A DNA stretch of 64,000 nt from Centroberyx gerrardi (GCF_048128805.1 NC_136006.1:1629783-1693782); one strand, 5' to 3'; shown: positions 1 to 11,633, counted from the stretch's first letter. Translations and numbers: made by a program. The notes: generated from the sequence alone by a model not told the origin.

Positions 1-94
1 AACGCTTTATATCTGCCATATCTAGTGATGAGATATACTACTGATACTACAAATGAATACTATTAATGAATATAATGCTCCTGTTTCACTCCAG

Positions 95-914
95 GCAGCT
101 CCACACCCCCACCAACCTCCTCCTCCTCTCCCTGGCTGTCTCAGACTTCCTCAATGGCCTTCTCCTGATACCGACTGAAATCCTCTTCATAGTTAGCTGC
201 TGGTTTCTGGGTGACTTCATGTGTGTTCTGTATTACTTTGTGGCCTTTATCATCATCTCTGCCTCAGTAGGAAACATGGTGCTCATATCAGTCGACCGCT
301 ATGTGGCTATTTGTGACCCTCTGTGTTACCCCACCAAAATCACTCAGAGAAGAGTTAAAATCTGTGTTTGTCTGTGTTGGGTCTGTCCTGCTTTCTGGTG
401 CGGTCTCCTTCTAAAGGATTTACTGAGGCAACCAGGCAGGTATAATTCCTGCATTGGAGAGTGTGTAGTTGTCCATAACTACATCACAGGAGCTGTTGAC
501 CTTGTTTTGACCTTTATTGGTCCCATTACTGTCATCATAGTTCTGTATATGAGAGTATTTGTGGTGGCTGTGTCTCAGGCTCGTGCCATGCGATCCCACA
601 TTGTGGCTGTCACACTCCAGCGTTCAGTGACTGTAACTGCTAAGAAATCTGAGAGGAAAGCAGCCAGGACTCTTGGTATTGTCATAGCTGTGTTTCTAAT
701 ATGTTTCTGTCCATTTTCCTGTCTCTCTCTTGCAGGTGAGGACATCTTGACCACTATATTATCTGAAGCCTTTGTGATCGCTCTGTACTATTTTAACTCC
801 TGTTTAAACCCTGTGATCTATGCCTTTTTCTATCCCTGGTTTAGAAAAGCTATTAAACACATCGTCACACTTCAGATACTGCAGCCTGACTCCTGTGAGG
901 CCAACATACTGTAG
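95..914 (+). CDS. T1: class III TAAR olfactory receptor, exon 2 (gene cut by window edge)
   Basis: A trace amine-associated receptor exon covering TM2 to the C-terminus. It begins after a clear acceptor (CACTCCAG at 87-94), in phase 2, with residues QLHTPTNLLLLSLAVSDF, and ends at TAG 912-914. Exon 1 must lie upstream of base 1. Seen in sequence: D2.50 (AVSD), DRY at the end of TM3, the TAAR TM7 signature NSxLNPxIYxxxYxWF, and a C-terminus ending CEANIL. The classical amine-binding Asp3.32 is Ala, while Asp is present at 5.42 eight residues before the TM5 Pro. Position 6.48 is Phe instead of Trp. Known of the family: this pattern marks teleost class III TAARs, expressed in olfactory neurons. 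The exon has no interruptions. Its closest relatives in the window are T3-T5, which lie in inverted orientation. Confidence 0.9.
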
Positions 915-949
915 AGAGGCTGTGGAGTGACTGAAACCAGATTTCATGT

Positions 950-2891
950 ATATAATAGTTCAGTTCAGTTCAACTTTATTGTCAGACTCAGAGTCCATTA
1001 AAAAACATACAACATTATAAACACCCAAGCAAAATACAATACATAAATAAAAAGAAAACATTGCCACTTTTTATAAAAGACAGTTATACCAATGTTTCCT
1101 CAGAGGTGACTGGTATCATACAACACTAAGACTAGGATTTGACAGCAGCATGATAATGGCGTTCTGAGAATCATTCAGTCAACAGATAAATATGTACATC
1201 AGATTTCTCAATAGAGCCTGGAAAGTGTTGACTCTTGCATTACAAAACAAGTCACTTGCACTACACCACCTAGGTTTTTTAAGCAATATCCGCACACAAT
1301 CATTATAGGCAACCTGAAGCTTATGTATGCTCGCCTTTTTAAACTTAGCCCACAAGGGGGCAGTATAGAGAGGAGTGCAACATGCTCTAAAGAGACTTAT
1401 CTTAACATGGTCTGAACACATGTAGAATTTTCTTGCCAACATGTTAGCTTGAGCATATAATATACGGCGCTGCCTATACATGTCATCGTCATCAGACATT
1501 TGATCTGTAATGAAGTGCCCCAGATATATTGTTTTATTACAAACACATAGCACTTGCCCTGACAGATAAAAATCTGGAAAGTTGAGGTCCTTATCCCCTT
1601 TTGTTCTACATATCATGACAACACTCTTTTTAGCATTGTATTGCACATCATGTTTGACCCCATAATCAGAACATAATTCAGCAGCTGTTGAAACCCAGCA
1701 CTGCTAGGAGACAGAATAGCCAGATCGTCGCCATACATAAGATGGTTTATTAGGGTGTTACCAATCATATAGCCAGTTTTGCAGCCTCTTAGTTGGTCAG
1801 ATAAATCATTCATGTACACGTTAAAGAGGGCTGGTGAAAGTATCCCCCCTGTCGTACTCCATTACCAACACCAAAGGGAGCGGAGACTCTATTGCCCCAT
1901 TTGACCTGCATACTCTGGTTGGCATACCAGTATGCCAGGATTCTTATCATGCTGTCAGGCATGCCCCTTTGACTCAATTTCAGAAACAACTTTTGGTGAT
2001 TAACTCGGTCAAAAGCCTTAGAGGCATCAATAAAGCCGATTAGAACAGAGGAGTTCTGCCTTCTGTACATTTCAACTACTTCTTTCACGGCATAGATACA
2101 TAAATCAGTACCATGCTTAGCCTTGAAGCCAAACTGGTTGTCTGTGGTACCAATATATTCACATAAACGATCTAATAGAATCCTTTCCAGAACTTTAGAT
2201 AACATACTGGCTAGTGCAATTGGCCTGTAATTATCCAGGCTCCCAACCTTGCCAGCTTTGTCCTTGATGACAGGGACAAGAGTAACGGACAACATAGAGT
2301 CTGGCAACAGTCCATGAGTCATAAGGCCAGTAAAACAAATGGCAAGAAGCACTGCAACCTTTGGGCTTGCAAACTTAAGGCGCTCTGCAGTGATTTGATC
2401 TAAGCCACATGCTTTATTATCAGATAGCTGTGTTATTGCTTGATAGACCTCAATGGTTGTGATTCCCAATGTATCACTGTTGGCAATATTGCCCATTTTG
2501 TAGGGGTCACTTTTAACACAGTTAAATAAAGCAGAGTAATGTTGCCTCCACAACTCAGCTATATTATCGGCTCCAGAAACTCCCTCTATAGTGCATGATA
2601 ACAATGTGTTGTCCCTGTTCAGAGCTCTCACCTCCTTCCAAAAGTCAATGACATTGTTACAAAGTAGCTTTTCAGCCATAGAGTCCACTCTCATAACTTG
2701 TTCGTGTTTGCAAACATAACAAACCGCATATTTATACCTAGCATTGGTGAGTTTTTTGTAATCCAGGACAGGCCCCTGTCTGGGCCTACCAGCCAGAACC
2801 CAAGCCTTGAATGCCTCTTTAGCTTCTGCACGATGTGCAGCCACATACTTATTCCAACCTGGCTTGATGTTGTGTGCCTTATCATCACAAT
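950..2891 (-). mobile_element. LINE (CR1/jockey-superfamily), 5'-truncated, decayed
   Basis: A minus-strand non-LTR retrotransposon. The reverse transcriptase is read from about 2844 to 1810 (NYRPIALASMLSKVLE, SKAFDRVNH, NGVRQGG) and goes on in another frame at about 1819-1613, where the catalytic box reads YGDD rather than YADD. The frame break falls right after the RQGG motif near 1846 and looks like a one-base loss. The C-terminal part runs down to about 1180. The 3' end is CAATAAAGTTG followed by a short (TGAAC)n tail, read as repeats at 957-972 on the plus strand. The equivalent flank of T3 (around 25683) lacks the element, which fixes the insertion point; a 4-bp AATA target duplication fits. 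Family assignment within CR1/jockey is uncertain. Confidence 0.8.
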
Positions 2892-3786
2892 AATCAGCTT
2901 CATATCAGAAGAGATAATTTCATTGACACACACACACACACTGGGAAGTAAATCTGTAGTAGTGATTTAATGCGATTTAAAGGAGAATGTGTCCTGTTCA
3001 TTTTCTCTCAGTAGACAATTCTGGTGACTAGTTCACTTTTTACTGGTGTTTTTTTCCAAACCTAACCCTAACCCTGAACATAATAAATGTTACTATCCTT
3101 GGTAACAATGTGTTTCTTTCCAAATGTTATGGAAACCATAAATAAGTACTTTTTTTTTCCATTTTAGGTAAAACAATGAGACTTTATGGTGATTGCGTAT
3201 TTTTCGATAGTGGCATAATATGAATACTTGATGTAAAAGGGCGAGGGTGGGGGGATTCATGTTTTATTTCCAGGGCTATTAAGATGGTCAGTAGAGGGAC
3301 ACAAAACAACTGAAACCTAAATTTGGGTAACAATTAAATTACAATCATTTTTTGTAGGTTTAAATTGCTGGGGTCAATTTGACCCCAAACATAAAAGATG
3401 TTGGTTAAGATTACAGTTCCAAGGTCTTTAGGTTACAGGGTTTACATTGGCATGATACTTGACCCTGCTTAGTGCAAACAAGCACCAACATTGAACTCTT
3501 AGCAGACACTCAAAAATGTCTAAAAAAAGAAAAGTTGTGATTGCCACTAATTGTAACTATATCAAATTAATTTACCAGGCACTTTGTTTAATTGTTGTTT
3601 TCTTAAGCCATAGTTGCATCATGTGTTGAAGTGAGGAGGCTACATCATGTGTTTGTTTGAACTTGTGTGTTTTTCTTAACACCTCTGATTGGAGTGATAC
3701 CTCTGAGGTTGGATCTGTCATCATCTCACACTATTAGCAGGATGTTTGGATGTTTGTTTTGTTCAGTGCTTGGAAGCAAATCCTCA

Positions 3787-3837
<51 letters not shown>

Positions 3838-4504
3838 CATCAGATGAAAATTTAAATAATATAGAAAAGATAGAAATGAACAATAAACTAAATGTATATT
3901 TGATATATATCAGAAATAATGTATTGTGGTACATTATGTAACACATATGCTGCTGCATTGTCTAATGATTAAATAATGGGCTTGTGTATCAGAAAGATGA
4001 GGTTTGACCACAGAGCAGTAAATACTGGGAGCTTAATAATCACACAGCACAGGGTGTTTAAAGAAATATTTGCCAGCTGTACTGAATATTTGAAACATAA
4101 AACAAAAACACTTAAAACAAAAGTCTTACAATACTGATCTCAGACAATGTCAGTTGTGCACAAAAGGGTACTTCAGAATGAATACCATACTCAGTCATAT
4201 AATGATTCAGTTAGGCCTAAACCTGCAATTCTAACTGTGGGTGCACCCTTAATCTGACCTGTGGTTAGGTATAGCTTGTTCACAGGTATCAATAGGAAAT
4301 ATCCAAGATCAAGTATCAGAGCCACATAACTAGTCAAATACTTATATTGATACAGCATAAACATCAAATGGCATTAACACCAAATTGAACTGTATGTGTA
4401 TAGGAGGAAAGTCCAGTGATATACGTAATCCACCGATGATTTGTATGTATGTTTTGTATGTTTAGGGGGAGAGTCCAGTTGGCACAGTTAATGCACCAGT
4501 AATT
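2892..4504. repeat. Arm 1 of a large inverted duplication (T1 downstream flank)
   Basis: This non-coding stretch is the reverse complement of sequence downstream of T3. 2892-3420 matches about 25140-25680, 3415-4440 matches about 22510-23626, and 4440-4500 matches about 20768-20867. It contains short (CA)n, the palindromic GGGGTCAATTTGACCCC at 3372-3388, and a (TG)n run. No gene is visible. It stops at the (TTCAGA)n tail of the next LINE. Confidence 0.85.
3790..3836. repeat. (TG)n microsatellite
   Basis: About 23 uninterrupted TG dinucleotides. The inverted partner at 23133-23180 is (CA)n, so the microsatellite predates the inverted duplication. Confidence 0.95.
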
Positions 4505-5385
4505 TAGATTCAGATTCAGATTCAGATTCAGATTCAGATTCAGATTCAGACAACTTTATTGATCCCAAGAAGGGCAATTCATTTGCAGCTTACCCAGTCC
4601 ATACACACAGTTTCCAAATTCACAGACAAGGTAGTTATATGTCAGAGGCAACAGATCAACATACATGGATCAATACAAAAAAAAAAAAAAACAACGAACA
4701 GCAATAAATACATGTTGTTATAATTTATATAAATAACCAAGTTTTAAAAAAAGTGTAACAGTCATTTAAAATGACTACTGTCAGCGTTTAGTAGCCTGAT
4801 AGCAGAAGGAATGAAGGACTTAGAGTAACGGGTTGTTCTGTGAGGAGGAACGTTATAACCCCGGCCCGAGGGCATCAAAGTTAATTCACTGGACAGAACG
4901 TGGTCAGGTTGGCTGATAATTCCTTTTGCTTTCTGGGCCACCGTTTCTCCCAGAGGGAGCTCAAGTCTCTCTGCTGGACTCCAATTATCTTGGAGCAGAC
5001 TTTCACGATACCATTTAGGCTATTCGTGTCCTTCACAGACAACCCATTAAACCAGCAAATGAATGAGAAGGTTAGAAGACTTTCAATGAATGATTGATAA
5101 AAAATACATAAAATGGTATCACAGACACAAAAAGAGTCAAGCTTCCGCATTAAGTAAATTCTTTGTTGTCCACGCTTAACAACAGACTCTGTGTTTACGT
5201 CTAACTTAACTTGAGAGTCAAACACTGTTCCTAGATACTTATATATGTCGACAATTTGAACATCCTCGCCATGTATAATGCTAGCTTTTGGTTCGTCACT
5301 ATTTTGCCTGAAATCAATGATTAATTCCTTAGTTTTTGATACGTTAAGGTCAAGGAAGTTATCATCACACCAATTAACAAAGGCA
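4505..5385 (-). mobile_element. LINE 3' fragment (Rex1/CR1-like)
   Basis: The 3' end of a non-LTR retrotransposon on the minus strand. The C-terminal region of ORF2 reads in one frame at 5225-4881 (RKLDSF, FYQSFIESLLTFSFICWF, CSKIIGVQQRDLSSLW), the usual post-RT segment of Rex1/CR1-type elements. The tail is CAATAAAGTTG followed by seven (TCTGAA) units (4505-4550 on the plus strand). The 5' part is missing; at about 5385 it meets an L2 fragment in the opposite orientation. Confidence 0.8.
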
Positions 5386-5585
5386 CATCACAGTACTGAA
5401 CCTGCCCTTCTTAAGGTGATAAATGATCTTCTTTTAACGTCCGACCGCACCCCTCCATACTCTTAGATCTCAGTGCAGCTTTTGACACAGTGGGCCACTC
5501 TATCCTCCTTACCCGTCTAGAGCAATGGGTAGGTGTCAGTGGCGTGGCTCTCAAGTGCTTTAAGTCACCAGTGACCCTCTGCAGC
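5386..5585 (+). mobile_element. L2-type LINE, small RT fragment
   Basis: About 200 bp of L2-type reverse transcriptase on the plus strand. The motifs (H)STEPALLKVINDLLL, then a leucine/Asp-Leu-Ser-Ala-Ala-Phe-Asp-like stretch and GVSGVALK, appear across two frames. Because RT sequence here precedes ORF1-type sequence of the next element, this is a separate, broken copy rather than part of the L2 that follows. Confidence 0.6.
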
Positions 5586-7041
5586 AATCTCACGGCCAGG
5601 GCCAAAACAATCACGGGAGGACTCGTGACGTCATCGTTCGGACGCCACCCTCAGGCCGCTACCATTGGGAAACCTGCCCGGCCTGTGGCACGTCCATCCC
5701 AGTCCTCTCCTCCTGGACGCCCCTCTCACTTCCCCCACCGCCCACTGACTCCATTACCACCCTGATTGTCAGTGACTCTGTGGTTAGGGATGTTTCCCTG
5801 CCCGGGTTGTCAGCCACTTCAAAAATCCTATGTTTTCCGGGTGGCCAAATTCATGACCTGCAGCGAAGACTCCCCTCCATCCTGGTCAAGTACCCGAACC
5901 TGGAAACTGTCATCTGGCATGTGGGCACAAATGACAATCTGAACTGTTAAAATCAGACTTCTCATATTTCATCTAATTTCTCCTTGATACCAGTCATCTC
6001 GGGCCCCCTCCCCACCCACCACAGAGGAATAGAGCGGTGGTCAAGACTTTTTTCCCTTCACAAATGGCTCCAGCATCACTGCTCTGCCTTGTGTGTCCTG
6101 TTCATAAATAACTTTGATCTGTTTGGGGCCAGGCCGTCCTTCCTCAAACAGGATGGCCTTCATCCCAACAGATTCGGGACCCGGATGCTGGGTGAAAACA
6201 TTAGCTCCCACTTGAGTCTTTGATGTTTTGGTAAGGTAGGAATTGTCCCCCCGCTACTATCCCCTCTGTCCGTTTGTCTCACGGATATTCGGATTTCCTA
6301 CCACATCCCAGTACTGCCAGACCTCATTTACAAAATTAATTTGCAAATAATGTTAACTTAATCCCTATCCCCCTTAAGCCTCTGAAGTGGCCTTTACAAC
6401 CCGTCAAACTGGCTCTGTTCAACACCTGATCCCTTACTAACAAGACTCATATGTTAAATGATTTTATTGCTTCTTATAATGTGGATTTATTATTTATTAC
6501 TGAAACCTGGTTAAAACCAGGTTAGCACAGCCTAAATGAACTGTGTCCCCCTGATGATTTTAATTGTCCTTGGCATAGCGGTCATTGGGGCGGGCTTGCA
6601 GTGGTTTTTAATAATCATTTTGTGCTCCCACATTAAATTGGATTAATTTAAAAACTTTGATGTACTTGCCTTCAATGTTGCCTGCACTAAACCTGTTTGC
6701 TGCATTGTTTTATATCGCCCTCCTAAACCAGATGGTAACTTTTTCTCTGAGTTCTCTGATTTTACGTCTTCTCAACATCCATGTGGACGATCCTGCTAAT
6801 AGCTTTGCGTCTGATTTTTATTTATTTTTATTTAATATTACTGAATCATTTAAATTAGTTCAACATGTTTTTGGTCCCACGCATAACTTTTGCCATTGTT
6901 TACTCAATGAGCAATCAGCAGGTTTCTCTTTTCCACCATTAACCGTTTGCTCAACGGTACACCCCTTGCTATTTCTGCCTCCTCTTCCGCCCTCTGTGAG
7001 AAATTCGTATCCTTCTTTGTTAATAAGATTGATAATCTTAA
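5586..7041 (+). mobile_element. L2-type LINE, 5' portion (ORF1 esterase and start of ORF2)
   Basis: The first half of an L2-like non-LTR retrotransposon. At 5765-6220 it encodes an SGNH/GDSL-type esterase domain as known in fish L2/CR1 ORF1. Visible blocks are SDSVVRDVSLPG (nucleophile block), HVGTND (block III) and DGLHPNRFG (block V). The frame breaks shortly after GTND. From about 6440 an endonuclease-like stretch follows (LLFITETWLKPG), full of stops. It is cut at 7041 by a Harbinger-like element, and the remainder resumes at 11634. Heavy decay shows it is not active. Confidence 0.75.
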
Positions 7042-7319
7042 GGGGGTCGCACACAGGACGAGAAGCGCCGCGTAGCAGATAGGACAAGGCGCAGGTAAAC
7101 CACATAGGAAGCGTCACACAGAGAGCGCCAGTAGATGTTAATTAACTTATTAATTAACTTTATAACGTTACAACTTACCGGTACATCCCGTTACTCCCGC
7201 AATCTTCCTCCAAACTGCAGACTTTCATTGGTTATCCTGATTCCAAAACACAGGAAAGGGTGTTGTTATCCTTTGTGCAAGCACGTACAAAGTTCATTGG
7301 TGGTTGGTTGACCTGTATA

Positions 7320-10300
7320 AGAAGACTGGGGGGGTAGTTTGAATTTTGGGACGCATCATCAGTAGTGCTCCTCCGGATCCTAGGGAGTTTCGGCCTTTCA
7401 CACTATACACCCTCACCAGAGGCGGCCGGCTGCAGGGTGATCAGTCCTGAGCCTGCGTCCCATGCCCAATTATTCATGAGAGTCACCTTGTTGTTAAGTG
7501 GCAGACATCTCATGGGACTATGCATGGCAGGGTCGTCCTGTTCCCTGAGTCAAGCCTAAGCTGACCGCATACCTCCTGGTTTACTACTTGTGGGCCCAGC
7601 AGGGGTCCTTCCTCTTCATCCAGAGCCACTGGCTGCTTCTCTCTGCTGCCTCTGATGCAGTTTTGATGGCTGTGCGCAGGCTCTGGCCCCTGATTCCCAG
7701 GTCTCTCAGCAGTTTGGTGGTAGATGTTGCCACAAACCCTCTGCATCCAACCTCCACTGGGCGGACTTCCGTGTTCCAGCCGTGATGTTGTGCTTCAGCA
7801 GCTAGCTCAGCATAGCGCAGGTGTTTTCGCTCATAGGCCTCGTCCACGGAATCCTCCCAGGGTACGGTGAGCTCGATTATATAGACCTTCTTTAGGGAAG
7901 GGGACCAGAGCACCAGATCAGGTCTTAAGGTGGTGGTGGTGATCTCTGGAGGAAACACCAGTTGTTTGCCAATATCCGCGAGCAGTTTCCAGTCACGTGC
8001 TAAGCACAGCTGACCACTCTCCGATGGTGTGGAGCTGCTCCTGGTTGCTTTAGCCCCTTCACAGACAAAGGCAGTTCTCCATGGGGGGTTGGATACTGGA
8101 GGTGGTAGGGAGTTGATGGAAGTTCGCTTGTCCTCCAGGGTGGCCGCAAGGCTCTTTAGAACTTGGTTGTGGCGCCAAGTGTACCGCCCTTGGGTGAGAC
8201 TGGTCTTACACCCTGTTAGTATGTGCCGGAGAGAGGCTGGTCTGGAGCAAAGGGTACAGCCTGGATCATCGCCAAACCACTGATGGCAATTGGTTGGTGT
8301 TGGAAGGACGTCGTAAGTAGCTCTGATGGTAAAGCTCAAACTTCGTGCTTCCATGGCCCACACATCCCTCCAACTGAACCTCCTCCTCTCCACACTGTCC
8401 CACCGTGTCCACTGTGCCTGTTTGCCAAGGGAGACCGCCTTGGCCCACCTTGCAGCCTCCTCCTGACGGCGTACTTCCTCCACCACCATCTTCCTCCGTG
8501 CTGGTGCAGTGGCCTTCCTCCAAGCTGGGCGGTTAGTTGTTAGACCAAGGCCTCCTCTTCCGTGCTGAACATTCCCCACAATGTCAGCATGTCTGAGCGC
8601 TGATGTTGCCTCCTCCACTGCTGTTGCTGGTGTCCATTTGCGTCCAGTAGCCAAGGTTGGTGCGTTGTTCCTCACCACTATGTCTTGGGATTCGTTCAGT
8701 GTCATCTGGAGTCGCGTTTTTGCGCACTTGAACTCCTCCGTGAGACTGGTGAGGGGCAATTTGAGGACACCATCTCCGTAGAGGCCTATGGTGGTGAGGC
8801 ATCGTGGAAGTCCGAGCCACTTTTTGATGAATGCTGTGACTCCTCTTTCCAGCTTCTCTACTGTCGAGATGGGGACCTCATAGACTGCAAGGGGCCACAA
8901 CACCCGGGGTAGGAGTCCAAATTGGAGGCACCAGGTCTTTAGCTTCCCAGGTAGTTGGGTGTTGTCAATGGATTGTAGGCCAGCGCTGATGTCCTTGCGC
9001 AGTTGTTTCACCTGGTCTCTGTCCTTCAGGCTTGCATCGTAGCACCTTCCGAGGCTTTTGACAGGCTGTTCAGATACTGTGGGGATTGGGTCGTCTCCGA
9101 TGAAGAATTTCAGGTCAGCAAGCACTCCCTTCACCACTGAGATGCTGCGTGACTTAGATGGTTTGATCTTCATACGGGCCCAGCTGATGTTCTCCTCCAG
9201 TTTTCTGAGCAACCTCCTGGTGCATGGGATGGTGGTGGTCAGGATAGTGATGTCGTCCATGTAGGCTCTGAGTGGAGGGAGGCGCACACAAGAGCCGACT
9301 CGCTGTCCACCTACAACCCATTTTGAGGCTCGAATGATGATCTCCATCGCCATGGTGAACGCCAAGGGAGAGACGGTGCATCCGGCCATGATGCCTACTT
9401 CCAGGCACTGCCATGAGGTGGTGAACTGAGGGGTTGAGAAGCAAAACTGCAAGTCCTGAAAGTAGGCTTTAACCAGGGCTGTGATGGTGTTTGGGATGTG
9501 AAAGAAGCTGAAGGCAGTCCAAAGGAGCTCATGGGGCACAGAGCCAAAGGCGTTAGCAAGATCCAGGAAGATGACGTGGAGGTCCTTTTTCTCCAGCTTT
9601 GCCATTTGGATCTGGTGCCAGATCATGCTAGCATGTTCCAGGCACCCAGAGAAGCCTGATACCCCCGCTTTCTGTACAGATGTATCGATGTACTCATTCC
9701 TGCGCAGGTACTCGGCCATCCTCTGTGCAATGATGCTGAAGAACACTTTACCCTCCACGTTAAGTAGGGAGATTGGGCGGAACTGGCTGATGTTCATTGC
9801 ATCCTTCTCCTTTGGGATCAAGACCCCGCCTGCCCTACGCCACACTTTGGGTACAGTCTTCTTCTGCCATACTGTCCTCATGAGCCTCCAGAGAAACCTC
9901 AAAACATCTGGTGCATTTTTATACACCTTGTATGGGACCCCATTTGGCCCAGGGGCTGATGCTGTTCTCGCCCGATGAACTATGCCTTCTACCTCTTTCC
10001 AGGTTGGAAGGCCAATCTTAAATTGATGTTCTGGGGGGGCGATTGGTGGGATGTCTGATGGGATGGCCAGCTGTTCGTAGCGCCTTGGGTCAGAGTGCGT
10101 TGTTTTCAAGTGCTCCTCCAGGTCGTTCTTTGTTGTCTTTAGAGCTCCACTTTTTTCTTTGGTGAAGAGAGTTTTTAGGAATTTGAAGGGATCTTTGTAG
10201 AACTGGGTTCTTGTGTGTTCTTTCTTCCTCCTTCGTTTCCTTAAATTCTCTGCTCTGCGGAGGGATGCCAGACGGATTTTAATGTCGGCTTGGAGAGCGC

Positions 10301-11200
10301 TTATGCCCTCCTTTTCCACTCCAGAGGCCTTCTTCCACTGTTTCCTGAGCTGTCTTCTTTCTTGAACGAGGCACCTGATCTCTTGTTGCCTCCTGGAAAC
10401 TGGTGGGGTAGGAACCTCTTTAACGCCTTTCTTCTCTTGTAGTCCAAAGCGTTCTGCCCCATACTGGTAGATGATGTCTCCCATTTTCTCCAACTTCTTC
10501 TCCACTGTGCCTCGAAGTTGCTCAAGGGTCAGGGTCAGGTCAGTATTCACCGTTTCCCACAGCTTCTTGTCAGCAGCACCGGGCCACTTCACATGCAGTC
10601 TGTACCCTGGGAGGGTCTTTTCGATTGCAGGTCTGGGAGGTTGGGCAGGTTCCACAACTGATGATTGTTCCATCATTAATTCTGTGCTTGAGTTTCCAGC
10701 CTCCATGACAGTGGTGCTGATGCACTGCAAGCTATGGTTTGTGTCCGGTTGCTGTGCTTCACTCGACTGATTTGACCCCTTTCGTAGAAAGTAGTCAATG
10801 CGAGGCCCCTGTCTCTCTTCGCTCAAACACCTTTTCTTTCCTTGGTGAATCCTCAGCCCATGGTGAGATGTAATCTTCCTCCATCCACAGAGACATATCT
10901 GCAGTTTGCGGCCTGCTGTTGCATCGGTAGCTGTGACGATTACTGCGGTGTTCTCTTGTACTGTGCTTTCGTTACTCATAGTCGTTTCCGGTCCAGTCGT
11001 TACCATGTTGTCAGCCGATGAGTCTTCTTCCGCCCCCGCTCTCGCAGACTCTGGGGGTGTTTTCTTTCTTAGACTTTTCGTAGCTACAGCGGGTGTCTCC
11101 AACATGCTGCAAGGCATGAGAGACTACAGACATGGGCAGCTAACCCATGCCTGTCCCAATCTAATAATCTGTGATTGATGGTGTAATTCCGGATATTTAC
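7320..11200 (-). mobile_element. Restriction-like-endonuclease LINE, approximate whole element
   Basis: The extent is estimated from the 1177-aa frame plus a 3' untranslated stretch (about 7320-7583) and a short 5' leader (to about 11200). There is no poly(A) at the 3' side, which is common for this LINE group. A poly(T) run at 11232-11247 lies on the 5' side and probably belongs to the Harbinger host element. Precise ends and target duplication are not resolved. Confidence 0.55.
7584..11117 (-). CDS. Non-LTR retrotransposon ORF with restriction-like endonuclease (R2/R4/HERO-like), uninterrupted
   Basis: A single open frame of 1177 aa. Near residues 70-95 there is a Cys/His zinc-finger-like motif (CLCGWRK...HHGLRIHQ...C). 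The central reverse transcriptase has FRPISLLNVEGKVF, FLDLANAFGSVPH and the catalytic YMDD near residue 615 (bases about 9250-9270). Then comes the CX2CX7HX4C knuckle (CTLCSRPASLRHILTGC), and a C-terminal PD-(D/E)XK-like endonuclease (RPDLVLW...YIIELTVPWE, about residues 1055-1085). Known of the family: single-ORF LINEs of the R2/R4/NeSL/HERO group have this order, while L2 elements use an APE endonuclease. The frame is unbroken although the surrounding L2 is decayed, so the insertion is young. The exact clade cannot be settled by eye. Confidence 0.85.
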   Translation of the reverse strand: MPCSMLETPAVATKSLRKKTPPESARAGAEEDSSADNMVTTGPETTMSNESTVQENTAVIVTATDATAGRKLQICLCGWRKITSHHGLRIHQGKKRCLSEERQGPRIDYFLRKGSNQSSEAQQPDTNHSLQCISTTVMEAGNSSTELMMEQSSVVEPAQPPRPAIEKTLPGYRLHVKWPGAADKKLWETVNTDLTLTLEQLRGTVEKKLEKMGDIIYQYGAERFGLQEKKGVKEVPTPPVSRRQQEIRCLVQERRQLRKQWKKASGVEKEGISALQADIKIRLASLRRAENLRKRRRKKEHTRTQFYKDPFKFLKTLFTKEKSGALKTTKNDLEEHLKTTHSDPRRYEQLAIPSDIPPIAPPEHQFKIGLPTWKEVEGIVHRARTASAPGPNGVPYKVYKNAPDVLRFLWRLMRTVWQKKTVPKVWRRAGGVLIPKEKDAMNISQFRPISLLNVEGKVFFSIIAQRMAEYLRRNEYIDTSVQKAGVSGFSGCLEHASMIWHQIQMAKLEKKDLHVIFLDLANAFGSVPHELLWTAFSFFHIPNTITALVKAYFQDLQFCFSTPQFTTSWQCLEVGIMAGCTVSPLAFTMAMEIIIRASKWVVGGQRVGSCVRLPPLRAYMDDITILTTTIPCTRRLLRKLEENISWARMKIKPSKSRSISVVKGVLADLKFFIGDDPIPTVSEQPVKSLGRCYDASLKDRDQVKQLRKDISAGLQSIDNTQLPGKLKTWCLQFGLLPRVLWPLAVYEVPISTVEKLERGVTAFIKKWLGLPRCLTTIGLYGDGVLKLPLTSLTEEFKCAKTRLQMTLNESQDIVVRNNAPTLATGRKWTPATAVEEATSALRHADIVGNVQHGRGGLGLTTNRPAWRKATAPARRKMVVEEVRRQEEAARWAKAVSLGKQAQWTRWDSVERRRFSWRDVWAMEARSLSFTIRATYDVLPTPTNCHQWFGDDPGCTLCSRPASLRHILTGCKTSLTQGRYTWRHNQVLKSLAATLEDKRTSINSLPPPVSNPPWRTAFVCEGAKATRSSSTPSESGQLCLARDWKLLADIGKQLVFPPEITTTTLRPDLVLWSPSLKKVYIIELTVPWEDSVDEAYERKHLRYAELAAEAQHHGWNTEVRPVEVGCRGFVATSTTKLLRDLGIRGQSLRTAIKTASEAAERSSQWLWMKRKDPCWAHK

Positions 11201-11633
11201 CTACTTCATTTATTAACCGTTCATCATCCATCTTTTTTTTTTTTTTTAGGGCCATTCATAAAGTGAATGAATGGATATACTGGATAGCCTACATTTATTT
11301 GATTTACTAGGCGATGTTTTTTAGATGGGAAAACAAATGTCAGCTGACAAAATAAAAACAAGTTATTGCTTTTAAAATATTAGATGGCTTGCTACTTCTG
11401 TTCACGATGATACATTTCAAGCCGCATATCTTATATTGATTGTTGGGCTTGTTCTGGGTTTAGTAGCAGTAGTGGTGGCGCTGAGTGGCGCTCCAAGACT
11501 CTGAGCAGCGCTGGAAGTCGTTGCTGGGCGCCGGCGTCTGGCGTCGCCTGGTTAGTGTGCACCTTCGTTGTAAACACTGGTTTCGAATTTTAGGGCGCTG
11601 TATGTCATCCGCCAGACCGGTGTGCGACCCCCT

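Larger units (their letters stand above)
7042..11633. mobile_element. PIF/Harbinger-like DNA transposon carrying an inserted LINE
   Basis: The two ends are inverted repeats of 14 bp (AGGGGGTCGCACAC), flanked by a 3-bp TTA target duplication (7039-7041 and 11634-11636). A TTA/TAA 3-bp duplication with G-rich termini is typical of PIF/Harbinger. Removing the element restores a continuous L2 reading (NLRDNISA), which confirms both boundaries. No transposase is seen, so it is a non-autonomous copy. Its internal sequence is about 0.3 kb on the left and 0.4 kb on the right, interrupted by the LINE with the 1177-aa frame. Confidence 0.8.

Noticed and set aside
3372-3388. The palindrome GGGGTCAATTTGACCCC as a hormone-receptor response element
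   Set aside because: It resembles an inverted GGTCA site, but it lies in repeated DNA and there is no other support for function.
7584-11117. A host gene for a 1177-aa zinc-finger protein
   Set aside because: Reverse transcriptase and endonuclease motifs and its place inside a transposon identify it as a LINE.
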